The notes: a model not told the origin generated them from the letters alone. Shown: positions 35,454-43,985, counted from the first letter of the stretch. The stretch is DNA of 64,000 nucleotides from Chloroflexi bacterium 44-23 (GCA_001899005.1 MKUW01000028.1:223939-287938), one strand, 5' to 3'. Numbers and translations: made by a program.

Positions 35454-36242
35454 TTGATTGTGAAAAACAGAAATACCCTTATCTTCCTGTTTCTATTGGT
35501 AGGGTTGTTGCTAGCTATAATTCTTACCGCTTTAAACACCTCCAAAAAAGCATCTGCTGACACCACAGCCACTCCACTTCATCTTAATGAAGCCAAGGAA
35601 CCATCCATTCCTCTGATCGACCAGGAAGCCCCCCACCAATTCAAAACCGCAACCTTTTCCCTCGGCTGATTTTGGGGTTCAGACTCCCGGTTCGGGAGTA
35701 TTAAAGGCGTTATTCGTACCCGGGTTGGTTATGCCGGCGGAGATATGAGCAACCCCACCTACACAAATTTAGGAAATCACGCAGAAACCATTCAGCTGGA
35801 TTACGATCCCACTCAAATAAGCTATTCAGAATTGCTGGATATTTTCTGGCAGAATCACCAACCCACCAGCAACTATGGTTCAAGCCAATATCGTGCGATC
35901 GTTTTTTATCACGATCAAGAGCAAAGAAAGCTTGCAGAAGAATCAAAAATGGCACTGGCAACCAAACTCGGCAAAGAAATCGTTACTGAAATCGCGCCTT
36001 ATCAAAACTTTACCTGGGCAGAAGACTATCATCAAAAGTATCAATTACGCAACAGCCCGCTCGCAGCGGAATATCTTCAAATTTACCCCGATCTTACCGA
36101 TTTTGTGAATTCAAGCGCCGTAGCGCGGGTCAATGGCTATCTGGCAGGCTATGGAACTTCGGAAATGCTGGCCGGGGAAATCGATCGCCTGGGTTTGTCG
36201 CAAGCCGGTAAAGATTATTTGCAGAAATCAGTTTCCAGATAA
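35454..36242 (+). CDS. msrA: Peptide methionine sulfoxide reductase MsrA, probable selenoprotein (in-frame TGA)
   Basis: Reduces methionine-S-sulfoxide in proteins. The frame from TTG 35454 (AAGGA eight bases upstream) is interrupted only by TGA at 35667-35669, and 190 codons follow in the same frame. The TGA falls exactly at the catalytic cysteine of the MsrA motif: SLG-TGA-FWGSDSRFG. Downstream MsrA landmarks are intact (TRVGYAGG, NPTYTNLGNHAETIQLDYDP). With selenocysteine the protein has 262 residues, Sec at 72. The usual Glu after FWG is Asp, and no Cys exists anywhere, so no resolving Cys is available. A signal anchor (residues 8-27) places it outside the membrane. The alternative is a single nonsense mutation. 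Confidence 0.75.
35683..35699 (+). promoter_or_regulatory. Candidate bacterial SECIS hairpin
   Basis: ACTCCCG and CGGGAGT form a perfect 7-bp stem around GTT, starting 13 bases after the in-frame TGA; if the last G-C opens, the loop reads GGTTC. Known bacterial SECIS elements are hairpins just downstream of UGA, with the apical loop about 16-37 bases away and a G in the loop. Here the loop lies 20 bases away. Confidence 0.6.
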
Positions 36243-36944
36243 TATTTGCCTCAAAACCCGATGACCCGGTTGATGGCTGCTTTACCACCGCAATCGCAAA
36301 GCCGCCCAAGGCACGTTTGCCATCTGTCTCCTGACCAACAATGTGTTGCTCAACGAGTGAAAGCCCGCAAGAGTGGAGCATCTCTTCCAAACGCTCTTTT
36401 ACCGGGGGATTGCTATCTATGCCGAACTTGAGCGGTTCGCCACCTGCCTGAAGTGAAGCTCTTACAAACGCAAGGCACGCGTATCAAAGCCTGCCCCCAA
36501 TACTACAAACTGTGTAATGCTGGTGAGGTATTTGTCCACAGCCAAATCGTAAAATATCTGGCGGGCACCTGCCTGGTTTTGAAGAGAAACCTCTCCCTCG
36601 AAAGGATACCTGAAAGTTGGGGGCTCATAACCACTCACACGACTGGCAATCAACATTGGCCCAAATACAAACTGTACCTCCAGCGGTGAGACGCTGGGAA
36701 GCACCATTAACAAGCGGTATGCTGTTTCATCGTGCCGAGTTCCAAGCCGGTGCTTAAACCAGCGTGCATAGAGTGGGCCTTGCGCTGTCCCTGAAACTCC
36801 GGATTGTCGCGCAGCGAAGAGCTTGACAATCCAGAGCACATAACCAACTAGAATCGCTGGAAACAGAAGGACGCATGCAAAATAGTAAATCCATGCAGCA
36901 GGATTTACAGACTTGTATTTGATGTCCGGTTTGGATTTTTCCAT
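36240..36944 (-). pseudogene. Broken SAM-dependent methyltransferase (leucine carboxyl methyltransferase-like)
   Basis: The N-terminal 160 codons are intact: a two-helix-like hydrophobic start, then ARWFKHRLGTRHDETAYRLL and the AdoMet motif FVVLGAGFDTRALRL, which stops at TAA right after. In another frame the C-terminal part of the same family follows at once: GGEPLKFGIDSNPPVKERLE, ending GKRALGGFAIAVVKQ. The roughly 120 residues that normally lie between are missing. This is best explained by an internal deletion with frameshift at about 36459-36465. The remains run to about 36240 and abut the end of msrA. The full-length family has 280-300 residues. Confidence 0.75.
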
Positions 36945-36969
36945 TTTTCTCTTCTAAAAATGAATGGCC

Positions 36970-37518
36970 TTATTTTCCGGCTGGCAGCGCATACCAGATA
37001 TTAGCGATGAATCCGGCCGCATCCACCTTGCTGATCTGCTCACCAACCTTTGCTACTCCTTGCTCGCAGCTCCAGTCGTAGATCGTATCGTGACCAGTCA
37101 CTGCCATCGGAATAAAATCGACTTCCGGATTATCTTTGCAGTAATCACTCATAGCGTGAGTTGGGGTCTTATCGCTGTTGGCTTTGGCCTCACACGGAAG
37201 GTTCGCTCCCGCGTTACAAACCATCACCTGACCGTCCATGCAGCGCCAAAAGGTAGAGGCTTTCAACATATCCTCAGGTTCGGTGGTGTTTTTCAAGCCG
37301 GCGGCTTGCAAATAGCCCTGGATAACTTCTTCCGGAATTGCCTCCCCTGTGTAACGCTCGTCGGGTTTGTCAACAGTTTTTACAGCTGCGCAGTATGTAA
37401 ATGGGTCTGTATAAGTAGCTTGAGATGGAATAGTTGTCGGGTTATTGACCGGGGTACAGGCACTTATTAACAATATGATTAAAAAAAGATCTCCTGCAAA
37501 AAGGAAAATGTTTTTCAT
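36970..37518 (-). CDS. Secreted lipoprotein of unknown function
   Basis: Lipoprotein of 182 residues; lipobox LLISAC puts the lipidated cysteine at about residue 21. The mature part has five further cysteines (TYCAAV, FWRCMDG, VMVCNAG, NLPCEA, DYCKDN and DWSCEQG include them), suggesting disulfides, and no domain I recognise. GGAGG stands six bases before ATG 37518, so six upstream codons are excluded. It lies just upstream of the broken methyltransferase on the same strand. Confidence 0.7.
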   Translation of the reverse strand: MKNIFLFAGDLFLIILLISACTPVNNPTTIPSQATYTDPFTYCAAVKTVDKPDERYTGEAIPEEVIQGYLQAAGLKNTTEPEDMLKASTFWRCMDGQVMVCNAGANLPCEAKANSDKTPTHAMSDYCKDNPEVDFIPMAVTGHDTIYDWSCEQGVAKVGEQISKVDAAGFIANIWYALPAGK

Positions 37519-37696
37519 AGAGAACCTCCAAAACATGATAAATCCAATGGCTTCTCATCAAAACTTCGAACAACTTGACTTTGCAACAATATTAATCGTT
37601 TGGTGATAAATTCCAAGAGGTTTGTCTAAACAAAGACGTCTCTTTTTTCTTTTTGTGAGCTTCCCGTCTTTCCTTGAATTTCCTTTCACGCCCCAC

Positions 37697-37725
37697 TTGA
37701 CATTCTTGATTCAAACAAAGATAAT
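37697..37725 (+). promoter_or_regulatory. Sigma-70 type promoter of the CBS-domain gene
   Basis: TTGACA (37697-37702), a 17-base spacer and GATAAT (37720-37725) stand about 40 bases upstream of the CBS gene start. This is a near-consensus arrangement. Confidence 0.75.
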
Positions 37726-37766
37726 CTATTATATGTGTGTATCAACCGTTTAGGAAAGGAATCAAA

Positions 37767-38210
37767 ATGACTACTGTACGTGATCTAATGTCTGCGAAAG
37801 GTGATGAGATCTGGTCAACACATCCTGACGATGAAATACGCACTGCTTTGACCCTCATGAAAGACAAAAACATTGGCGCTGTGCCTGTTGTTGAAAATGA
37901 GCAAGTGGTGGGTATATTTTCAGAACGGGATTTTGCGAGATATTCCATAGAAGTTGACGTCGATTGCTTTAACATGAAGACCCCAGTTAAAGAACTCATG
38001 ATCCATCCTGTTTATTTTGTGGATCCGGGCCAAAGCATAGAAGAATGTATGGCAGTCATGACCAATAAAAGATTGCGTCACCTGCCAGTAATGAACAATG
38101 GTATATTGATTGGTATCATATCAATTGGAGATGTCATTAAATATTTGCTGCAGGAAAAGCAAAAGACGATCGATACGCTTGAGCATTTCCTGTGGGTAAA
38201 CATGATTTAA
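37767..38210 (+). CDS. CBS-domain pair protein
   Basis: 147 residues forming two CBS domains (about 7-60 and 72-130), a Bateman module. Motifs are typical: KNIGAVPVVENEQVVGIFSERDF in shortened form (VVGIFSERDFAR) and RLRHLPVMNNGILIGIISI. Such modules bind AMP, ATP or NAD and regulate partner enzymes; free-standing ones act in stress or redox responses. GGAAAGG precedes ATG 37767. A terminator follows, so the transcript is single-gene. Confidence 0.9.
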   Translation: MTTVRDLMSAKGDEIWSTHPDDEIRTALTLMKDKNIGAVPVVENEQVVGIFSERDFARYSIEVDVDCFNMKTPVKELMIHPVYFVDPGQSIEECMAVMTNKRLRHLPVMNNGILIGIISIGDVIKYLLQEKQKTIDTLEHFLWVNMI

Positions 38211-38232
38211 CCGATCGCTGCAGAATATTTTC

Positions 38233-38262
38233 ATGCGCAGGTTTATCCCTGCGCATTTCATT
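38233..38262 (+). terminator. Rho-independent terminator
   Basis: ATGCGCAGG and CCTGCGCAT make a perfect 9-bp stem around a 6-base loop, followed by TTCATTT. It lies 22 bases after the CBS gene stop. Confidence 0.75.
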
Positions 38263-38277
38263 TAAATCTGAGGGATT

Positions 38278-39492
38278 ATGGAAAATAAAAAACGCTCTTA
38301 CCTTTTACCGGTTCTATTAATTGTCATGTCATTCATATTGATTCTCATATTTATTTCCCCCAAACTACAACAATCATCTCTTATCGACATCAAAGAAGAA
38401 TACGCCAGTTCATATGGGTCTGATACTGTTCGCGCAAAAGTTCTTGCCATCACCGAAGAAGGACAAAATACACTTGGTGCAATCGAGCAGGCTTACCAGG
38501 TCTTTACGGTTGAAATTTTGGAAGGCAAGTTTGCAGGTACGATTACTTCAGTGGATTATGGCCGCCGGCAACTTGCTTCCAATCAAGTGAAAGTTCGCGA
38601 AGGTGAACAGATTTTGGTGACGGTTGGTCAACGTCCGGATACACAAGAAGTCCGCGCATTTTTCACAGATTTTGTGCGTAACCGTTCCATTCTCTATTTA
38701 TTCCTGGTGTTTGTTTTCTTTAGTGTCTTGATCAGCGGTTGGAAAGGTGTTCGCAGTATTATCGGAATTCTTTTCAGCCTGGCTGTGATCATTTTTTTCA
38801 TACTCCCGCAAATTCTTGCAGGGAAAAACCCGGTTTGGGTGAGCATCATGGGAGCTTTCATTTTCCTTTCCATTTCCCAGTATCTGGTCTATGGTTGGAA
38901 CTTGAAGACTCATTCTGCTGTAATTGGCATTTTTATTTCATTAATATTGACAGGGGCTCTCTCAGCTTTCTTCATCAACTTCACGCGTCTGACTGGTTTT
39001 GGCGATGAAAATGCCATGTTTCTGGTTCAGACTTCAGCGCAAACCATCAACATGCGCGGACTGCTGCTGGCGGGCATGATTATTGGAGCGCTGGGTGTCC
39101 TGGACGATCTGGTCATCAGCCAGGCTTCCTCTGTATTTGAACTTAAATCCGCCAACCCCCAACTCAATTTTGGAAACCTCTACCAGCGCGCCATGAATAT
39201 CGGTCGTGACCATGTTGCTGCCACCATCAATACGCTTGTTTTAGCCTATGCAGGCGCTTCTCTGCCTATGTTTTTACTCTTTTCGCTGAATAACCAGAAC
39301 CCGGCTATGCTGGTTAATATCAGTTTTGTAGCGGAAGAAATCGTGCGTACCCTGGTCGGCTCAATCGGATTGATCTGCTCAATCCCCTTGGCCACCGCCC
39401 TGGCAGCGCTGGTCGCAGCACGACACCAGCATTTCCCCTGGATCTATAAGTATTTTGGGCCGGAAAATCAAAACGAAGGCCACCATCATTAG
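38278..39492 (+). CDS. YibE/F family membrane protein
   Basis: A 404-residue membrane protein. The first hydrophobic helix anchors an extracytoplasmic domain (about 30-125, ALAITEEGQN-like strand pattern and ILVTVGQRPDTQE), and seven or eight helices follow. The sequence GALGVLDDLVISQASSVFEL is the conserved YibE/F core. Function is unknown; a role in export or envelope homeostasis has been suggested in other bacteria. TGAGGGATT precedes the ATG; the gene ends 52 bases before pepF. Confidence 0.88.
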   Translation: MENKKRSYLLPVLLIVMSFILILIFISPKLQQSSLIDIKEEYASSYGSDTVRAKVLAITEEGQNTLGAIEQAYQVFTVEILEGKFAGTITSVDYGRRQLASNQVKVREGEQILVTVGQRPDTQEVRAFFTDFVRNRSILYLFLVFVFFSVLISGWKGVRSIIGILFSLAVIIFFILPQILAGKNPVWVSIMGAFIFLSISQYLVYGWNLKTHSAVIGIFISLILTGALSAFFINFTRLTGFGDENAMFLVQTSAQTINMRGLLLAGMIIGALGVLDDLVISQASSVFELKSANPQLNFGNLYQRAMNIGRDHVAATINTLVLAYAGASLPMFLLFSLNNQNPAMLVNISFVAEEIVRTLVGSIGLICSIPLATALAALVAARHQHFPWIYKYFGPENQNEGHHH

Positions 39493-39544
39493 CAGCACCT
39501 TAAAAGGACTATAATTAATTTTATAAAATTCAAAGGAGTCTACC

Positions 39545-41365
39545 ATGACAGATGCCCCCACCCGTTGGGACCTATCCAATATTTTTCCAGGATTGGATAG
39601 CCCACAATTTACCCAGGCGTTTCAGCAAATTCCCGAACAAATAGCCGCTGTGACCACCTACTTTAATGAAAATCTGATGTCTCTGAAAGACAATGTCAGC
39701 GCAGAGAAACTCAACCAAAATATCGGTGTTTATCTCGACCAACTTAACAACGCCATCGAGCATGCCGGTAAAATAGCAAACTACCTTTACAGTTTTATCT
39801 CCACCGATTCATTTAATAAAAATGCGCAAAAACTGTTTTCGCAATTTGAACAAATGGCGGTTGAGCTGGAAAAACAGGATGTGGTTTTTAAGGGTTGGCT
39901 GAAGCAATTTTCTGGCCGCCTGGATCAGATCACCAACCTGGGTGGTACTGCATCTTCTCATGCTTTCAACTTACAGGAGTCGGTTGAACAAAGCCAATAT
40001 ATGATGAGTCAGGCTGAGGAAGCGCTGGCTTCAGACTTGAATCTGAGCGGCGGTATGGCCTGGGAAAAGCTGCATGGCATCGTCACCTCACAGCTAAGTG
40101 TGGATTTTGAACTCGATGGAAAAATACAGAAATTACCGGCGCCCGCGCTCATTAATCTGCGCTCTCACCCGAACGAAGAAGTCCGGCGGCGTGGTTATGA
40201 AACCGAATTGGTTGCCTGGAAAACCGTGGAAGAACCGCTTTCAGCTGCTTTGAACGGCATCAAAGGCACAGTCAACACCCTTAACCAACGCCGCCATCGC
40301 GAAGACGCTCTTCACAGTGCCCTGGATGCCGCCCGCATCGATCGCGGCACATTGGAGGCTATGCTCTCGGCCATGCAGGATTCCTTCCCCATGTTTCGGG
40401 ATTATTTCCGGGCTAAAGCAAGCCTGTTTGGGCAGGAAAAGATGCCCTGGTGGAATCTGGTCGCACCGGTCGGCAATACGGAAACGCACTTTAGCTTTCG
40501 TGAAGCGCGTGATTTTATCGTAAAGAATTTTGCCAGCTTTGATCGCGGTCTGGCAGATTTTGCTGCCTACGCCTTTGACCATCTTTGGATCGATGCCGAA
40601 CAGCGTGAAGGCAAGATGGGCGGCGCATTTTGCATGAGTATCCCCGGCACCGGCGAATCGCGCATATTATGCAACTTTGATGGCTCGCTTGATCAGGTCT
40701 CAACCATTGCGCACGAACTGGGTCATGGCTTTCACAACGATTGTGAATACAAAGCCGGCCGCACTCAGCTGCAAAGGCGTACCCCGATGACACTGGCAGA
40801 AACCGCTTCAATCATGTGTGAAACCATCGTTGCCAATGCCGCTCTAGAACTCGCCAGTAGCCCGCAAGAGGAACTGGCCATTCTGGACGCCATGCTGATT
40901 AATGATTCGCAGATCGTGGTCGATATCTACTCACGATTTCTATTTGAAAAAGAGGTCTTCGAACGTCGAAAGCAAGGCACACTCTCAGCCGATGAATTGA
41001 GTGAAATCATGCTCAATGCCCAAAAAGCCACCTACGGCGACGGTCTGGATGAGGACTATCTGCAGAAATACATGTGGACCTGGAAGCCGCATTATTACTC
41101 GATTGATCTTTCGTTCTACAACTTTCCTTACACCTTTGGATTGCTATTTGCCACTGGCTTGTATGCCATTTACCAGCAGCGTGGGCCTGAGTTCGTCCCT
41201 GAATACAAGGATCTCTTATCCTGCACGGGCATGAATAGGGCCGCGGAACTAGCTCAACGGTTTGGGATCGATATCCGGCAAAAGGAGTTTTGGCAAGGTA
41301 GTTTGGATATCATTGCCCAACGAGTGAAGCGTTATTTGGAACTGGCGCAGGGGATAAAAGCTTAA
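39545..41365 (+). CDS. pepF: Oligoendopeptidase F (M3 family metallopeptidase)
   Basis: Cytoplasmic zinc peptidase of 606 residues that hydrolyses short peptides of about 7-17 residues. The zinc motif is HELGH (His390, Glu391, His394), followed by TLAETASIMCE with the third ligand Glu. The end has the HYYSIDLSFYNFPYTFGLLF segment typical of M3B enzymes. AAAGGAGTCTACC precedes the ATG. Its peptide-scavenging role suits an amino-acid fermenter, although the ornithine cluster is not adjacent. Confidence 0.92.
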   Translation: MTDAPTRWDLSNIFPGLDSPQFTQAFQQIPEQIAAVTTYFNENLMSLKDNVSAEKLNQNIGVYLDQLNNAIEHAGKIANYLYSFISTDSFNKNAQKLFSQFEQMAVELEKQDVVFKGWLKQFSGRLDQITNLGGTASSHAFNLQESVEQSQYMMSQAEEALASDLNLSGGMAWEKLHGIVTSQLSVDFELDGKIQKLPAPALINLRSHPNEEVRRRGYETELVAWKTVEEPLSAALNGIKGTVNTLNQRRHREDALHSALDAARIDRGTLEAMLSAMQDSFPMFRDYFRAKASLFGQEKMPWWNLVAPVGNTETHFSFREARDFIVKNFASFDRGLADFAAYAFDHLWIDAEQREGKMGGAFCMSIPGTGESRILCNFDGSLDQVSTIAHELGHGFHNDCEYKAGRTQLQRRTPMTLAETASIMCETIVANAALELASSPQEELAILDAMLINDSQIVVDIYSRFLFEKEVFERRKQGTLSADELSEIMLNAQKATYGDGLDEDYLQKYMWTWKPHYYSIDLSFYNFPYTFGLLFATGLYAIYQQRGPEFVPEYKDLLSCTGMNRAAELAQRFGIDIRQKEFWQGSLDIIAQRVKRYLELAQGIKA

Positions 41366-41490
41366 AATATCGTATGCCCAACAGGCAAATTACTATTAAC
41401 CAGGTTTCGGGTGAGAAGAAAGACTCAACAAGGAAAGCAACTCCATGTGAAATCATCTTGAAACCTGGCTTTGGACCGCAAGCGGAAAAT

Positions 41491-41519
41491 GTAGGGGTAG
41501 CCCTTGCGGCTACCCAATC
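41491..41519 (+). repeat. GTAGGGG mini-repeat, copy 3
   Basis: GTAGGGGTAGCCCTTGCGGC followed by TACCC; the arms GGGTAGCC and GGCTACCC are complementary, so a hairpin can form. The rest of 41366-41632 holds no supported gene. Confidence 0.45.
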
Positions 41520-41632
41520 ACAATGTGTATTTGGCCCGATTAAGTGGACTCGATTAAAGAGTGAGATCTTATCCACGACCATCTTTCAATTGCAGCTGGG
41601 CTGCGGAAAAAATATCACCTCGCGAGTTTCTT

Positions 41633-42361
41633 CTACGCATCTTTATCCTCAGTCGCCAGATGCGGCGATTCACTCACCTTCATCGGCGTGGTCGAGCGGA
41701 TAAAACCAAATAATATGATGCACGCGCCTAGCAGCTCGCTGATGTACAGCGCGCCTGGAATGCCAAAGCGGCTAAAAGTTCCGCCAAAAGCGGGCAGAAT
41801 CGCGCCGACAGCGATAAAAACATTCCCGATCGCCCGATGCAGCAGTACGCGTTTGCGCCAGAAGATCCATGAGCTGTACAGCGCCCCGCCTACCAGAGTG
41901 ACGGTGCCGTATAAGTTGAAGAAGGGCGTGAGTGTGCGCACTCCGCTGGAAGTGATGCCGTGACCGCTCAACTCGCTGCCGGTATGCAGGCTGGAGGTCA
42001 TTTGGGCCGGGTCAATCGTCGCCCCAAAGACACGAATGACAGCATACACAGAAGCCAGCCCCAGAATAATCATCAGAATGTTGGCGGTGCGCTTACGCGC
42101 CAGCAGATAGACTGTCCCCTGCCCCAACCAGGCGGCGACCAGCACCGCGCCAAACAGATACCACATGCGGAAGATCAAAGCGTTCCAACCAAAAAAGCCG
42201 TAAAAGGCCTCGCAGAATCCACCGATTCCGTAGAAGATCATGCCAATGGCCCACAGCAGCAAATAGGTGCCTTTGCGCTTGAAATAGCGTCGGAATACGA
42301 AACCGGCCGTGACAAAACTGACGATAGAAGAGATTAAGGGAAGGATCGCGAGAGGGTTCAA
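41633..42361 (-). CDS. Seven-helix membrane protein of unknown function
   Basis: A protein of 242 residues made almost wholly of seven hydrophobic helices with short loops, ending in a charged tail. The pattern (helix, FRRYFKRKGTYLLLWAIG, FYGIGGFCEAFYGFFGWN) recalls the sensory 7TM modules placed before cyclases and kinases, here without a signalling domain. It starts at TTG 42361, with AGGAG seven bases upstream. A 39-residue membrane ORF lies upstream on the same strand, 33 bases away, and may be co-transcribed. Confidence 0.65.
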   Translation of the reverse strand: MNPLAILPLISSIVSFVTAGFVFRRYFKRKGTYLLLWAIGMIFYGIGGFCEAFYGFFGWNALIFRMWYLFGAVLVAAWLGQGTVYLLARKRTANILMIILGLASVYAVIRVFGATIDPAQMTSSLHTGSELSGHGITSSGVRTLTPFFNLYGTVTLVGGALYSSWIFWRKRVLLHRAIGNVFIAVGAILPAFGGTFSRFGIPGALYISELLGACIILFGFIRSTTPMKVSESPHLATEDKDA

Positions 42362-42394
42362 TGGAGTTCTCCTGAGGAAAATAGACTAAGCTGG

Positions 42395-42514
42395 TTACGA
42401 TGAGGCGAGCACGTATACGATGACCCCAAGCAACACAATGACCAACACGGCGATCACTGCCAGCGCGATAGGAATAACTTTTTCATAAATTGCGGGGTAT
42501 TGTTTTTTGGGCAT
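42395..42514 (-). CDS. Small single-helix membrane protein (39 residues)
   Basis: The frame encodes MPKKQYPAIYEKVIPIALAV followed by a continuous hydrophobic stretch to a TAA stop, a basic start and one membrane helix. Such 35-45-residue single-helix proteins often accompany larger membrane proteins. No strong ribosome site is visible before the ATG, so expression is uncertain. It lies directly upstream of the seven-helix protein gene on the same strand. Confidence 0.45.
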   Translation of the reverse strand: MPKKQYPAIYEKVIPIALAVIAVLVIVLLGVIVYVLASS

Positions 42515-42744
42515 ATGTGGTCGGATCTTGGAAATATTCTTTCTTTATATCAAACCAAGGTTAGGTGAACATTAAAAGATTACATTTGACTAAGAAAATA
42601 ATATATTCTATAACCCCAGATTCCACATCGAATAAATTTTACCAGCATTTTAAATCTGGGTAGTGATGGTTGTAGCCGAACTCGTTCAGTTTAAGTATCA
42701 TTTTCTCCATTTTAATTTATTATCAAAAAGGTTTCGGTGGTTTC

Positions 42745-43344
42745 TTAATTCTCTATAACTTCATTTGTTTCTAATAGTTGATGATTAATTTTTTCTACTT
42801 CTGGTCTAAGAATGAGAAATTTTTGCCAGAAAGATTGTGCGGAATTTGTAATAAATTCTTTTCGATTATTATGCATTTCAAAAATAAAATCAACCGTGAA
42901 AGGAAAAATGGGTAAATACCCCCAACCCACCCACCATTCACTGCTGTTGTTCAGTTCTTCAGACGCCAACAATCCGCGAAGTATTACAAAATCAGCATGT
43001 GAAATATTATGGCATGTTACCCCACAATACAATCGATAATTATTTTCCGTACCAGTTTGACCAATTCCAAAGCCTAAAAGAGATACCGGGTTTTCCCTTT
43101 TTGGAGCTTTAAAAGAATAATAAGCTGTTTGCCAACCCGTTCGCAAACGTTTCATATTAAATTTTCCAAAGGTCCATTTATCCAAGCGTTGTTCTTCAAA
43201 TAACCTCACTAATTCCTGATTCATGCCCAACCAAAAATCATTATGAGTTTGACGCTTCAGATCTTCGATATGGGTTGATATTTCCATAGCGATTTGAAGG
43301 TTTTCTTTCTTTACGATGAAGTCTAAAATTTCTTGGTTATTCAT
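42745..43344 (-). CDS. Possible C-terminal part of a split PD-(D/E)XK nuclease-family protein
   Basis: 199 residues, soluble. The opening (MNNQEILDFIVKKENLQIAM and following EISTHIEDLKRQTHNDFW) resembles the linker after the nuclease domain in long PD-(D/E)XK family proteins, and the following Trp-rich region (WQTAYYSFKAP, SEWWVGWGYLP) resembles their C-terminal domain. Eight bases separate it from the nuclease fragment upstream, in a different frame, and TAGGAGTATAA gives it its own ribosome site. It may be a separate second gene or the tail of a gene broken by frameshift. Function unknown. Confidence 0.55.
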   Translation of the reverse strand: MNNQEILDFIVKKENLQIAMEISTHIEDLKRQTHNDFWLGMNQELVRLFEEQRLDKWTFGKFNMKRLRTGWQTAYYSFKAPKRENPVSLLGFGIGQTGTENNYRLYCGVTCHNISHADFVILRGLLASEELNNSSEWWVGWGYLPIFPFTVDFIFEMHNNRKEFITNSAQSFWQKFLILRPEVEKINHQLLETNEVIEN

Positions 43345-43352
43345 TTATACTC

Positions 43353-43985
43353 CTAGAATTTGCTAATAATTGCCTGATATTGATGCACCACTGCATTTAC
43401 ACCTTGCGCCTGAATTTTGGGTAGTGTGTCTTCCAACCAATCATAGATGTCTTGTTGATAAGATAAACGAAAATAAGGTGTGTTACCAGCTGGTAGAGAT
43501 GCACTTCCTCGGGTTGTAAGGAAGCATAAGGCTGAATATGGAAACTCCCGATTGTGTTTATCCAACCAATTTCCATAGCGCATTAACTGATCATCACCTT
43601 CAGATGCATACACTTTATTCTCAATGACACAGATAAAACCTTCCTGAGGATTCTGGATGATAATATCCATTCGTCCATTGCCAATATCATACTCGCGAGA
43701 AGTCTGCCACTTTTCTGGATCATCAAATTTCGGCAAATTTGGAAATTCAGCAGGGTGACGACTTGAGCAATACTCCAGAAAGGACTCAAGAAATAACAAT
43801 CCCTGACCATGGCTCGCCTTGGGAGATAAGAGGTGGCAAAGAAAAGCAGAATGGGTGCGTACTTATAAACGAGAAACCTCGAGAATTTGAAAGATATTAT
43901 ATTGTGGCGCTTCAGACAATTGACGTCTGCCACTTCTAATTTTAATCTCAGCATATTCATCTCGAAAGCGATGAAAAACATTCAT
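43353..43985 (-). pseudogene. PD-(D/E)XK nuclease superfamily gene with internal stop
   Basis: From ATG 43985 the frame encodes MNVFHRFRDEYAEIKIRSGR and then YNIFQILEVSRL, stops at TAA (43863-43865), and continues as VRTHSAFLCHLLSPKASHGQ, exactly matching the conserved NIFxxLxxxxxEVxHSxFLAxLLxPxxxHG start of this nuclease family. The stop thus replaces a residue that is normally Glu. The catalytic core downstream is intact: GRMDIIIQN (Asp) and CVIENKVYA (Glu-Asn-Lys). A TTG at 43799 could give a truncated product. The nonsense codon makes this a recent pseudogene, unless read-through occurs. Confidence 0.7.

Noticed and set aside
41374..41703. 109-codon frame after pepF
   Set aside because: It crosses a GTAGGGG mini-repeat and the end of the convergent 7TM gene. 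The composition is not protein-like and there is no ribosome site.
43863..43865. Recoding (selenocysteine-like read-through) at the nuclease stop
   Set aside because: The codon is TAA, which is not used for selenocysteine or pyrrolysine, and the normal residue is Glu. A simple nonsense mutation is the better reading.
43583..43981. 132-codon minus-strand frame upstream of the nuclease
   Set aside because: It is the nuclease gene read in the wrong phase. The correct phase gives conserved nuclease motifs on both sides of the TAA.
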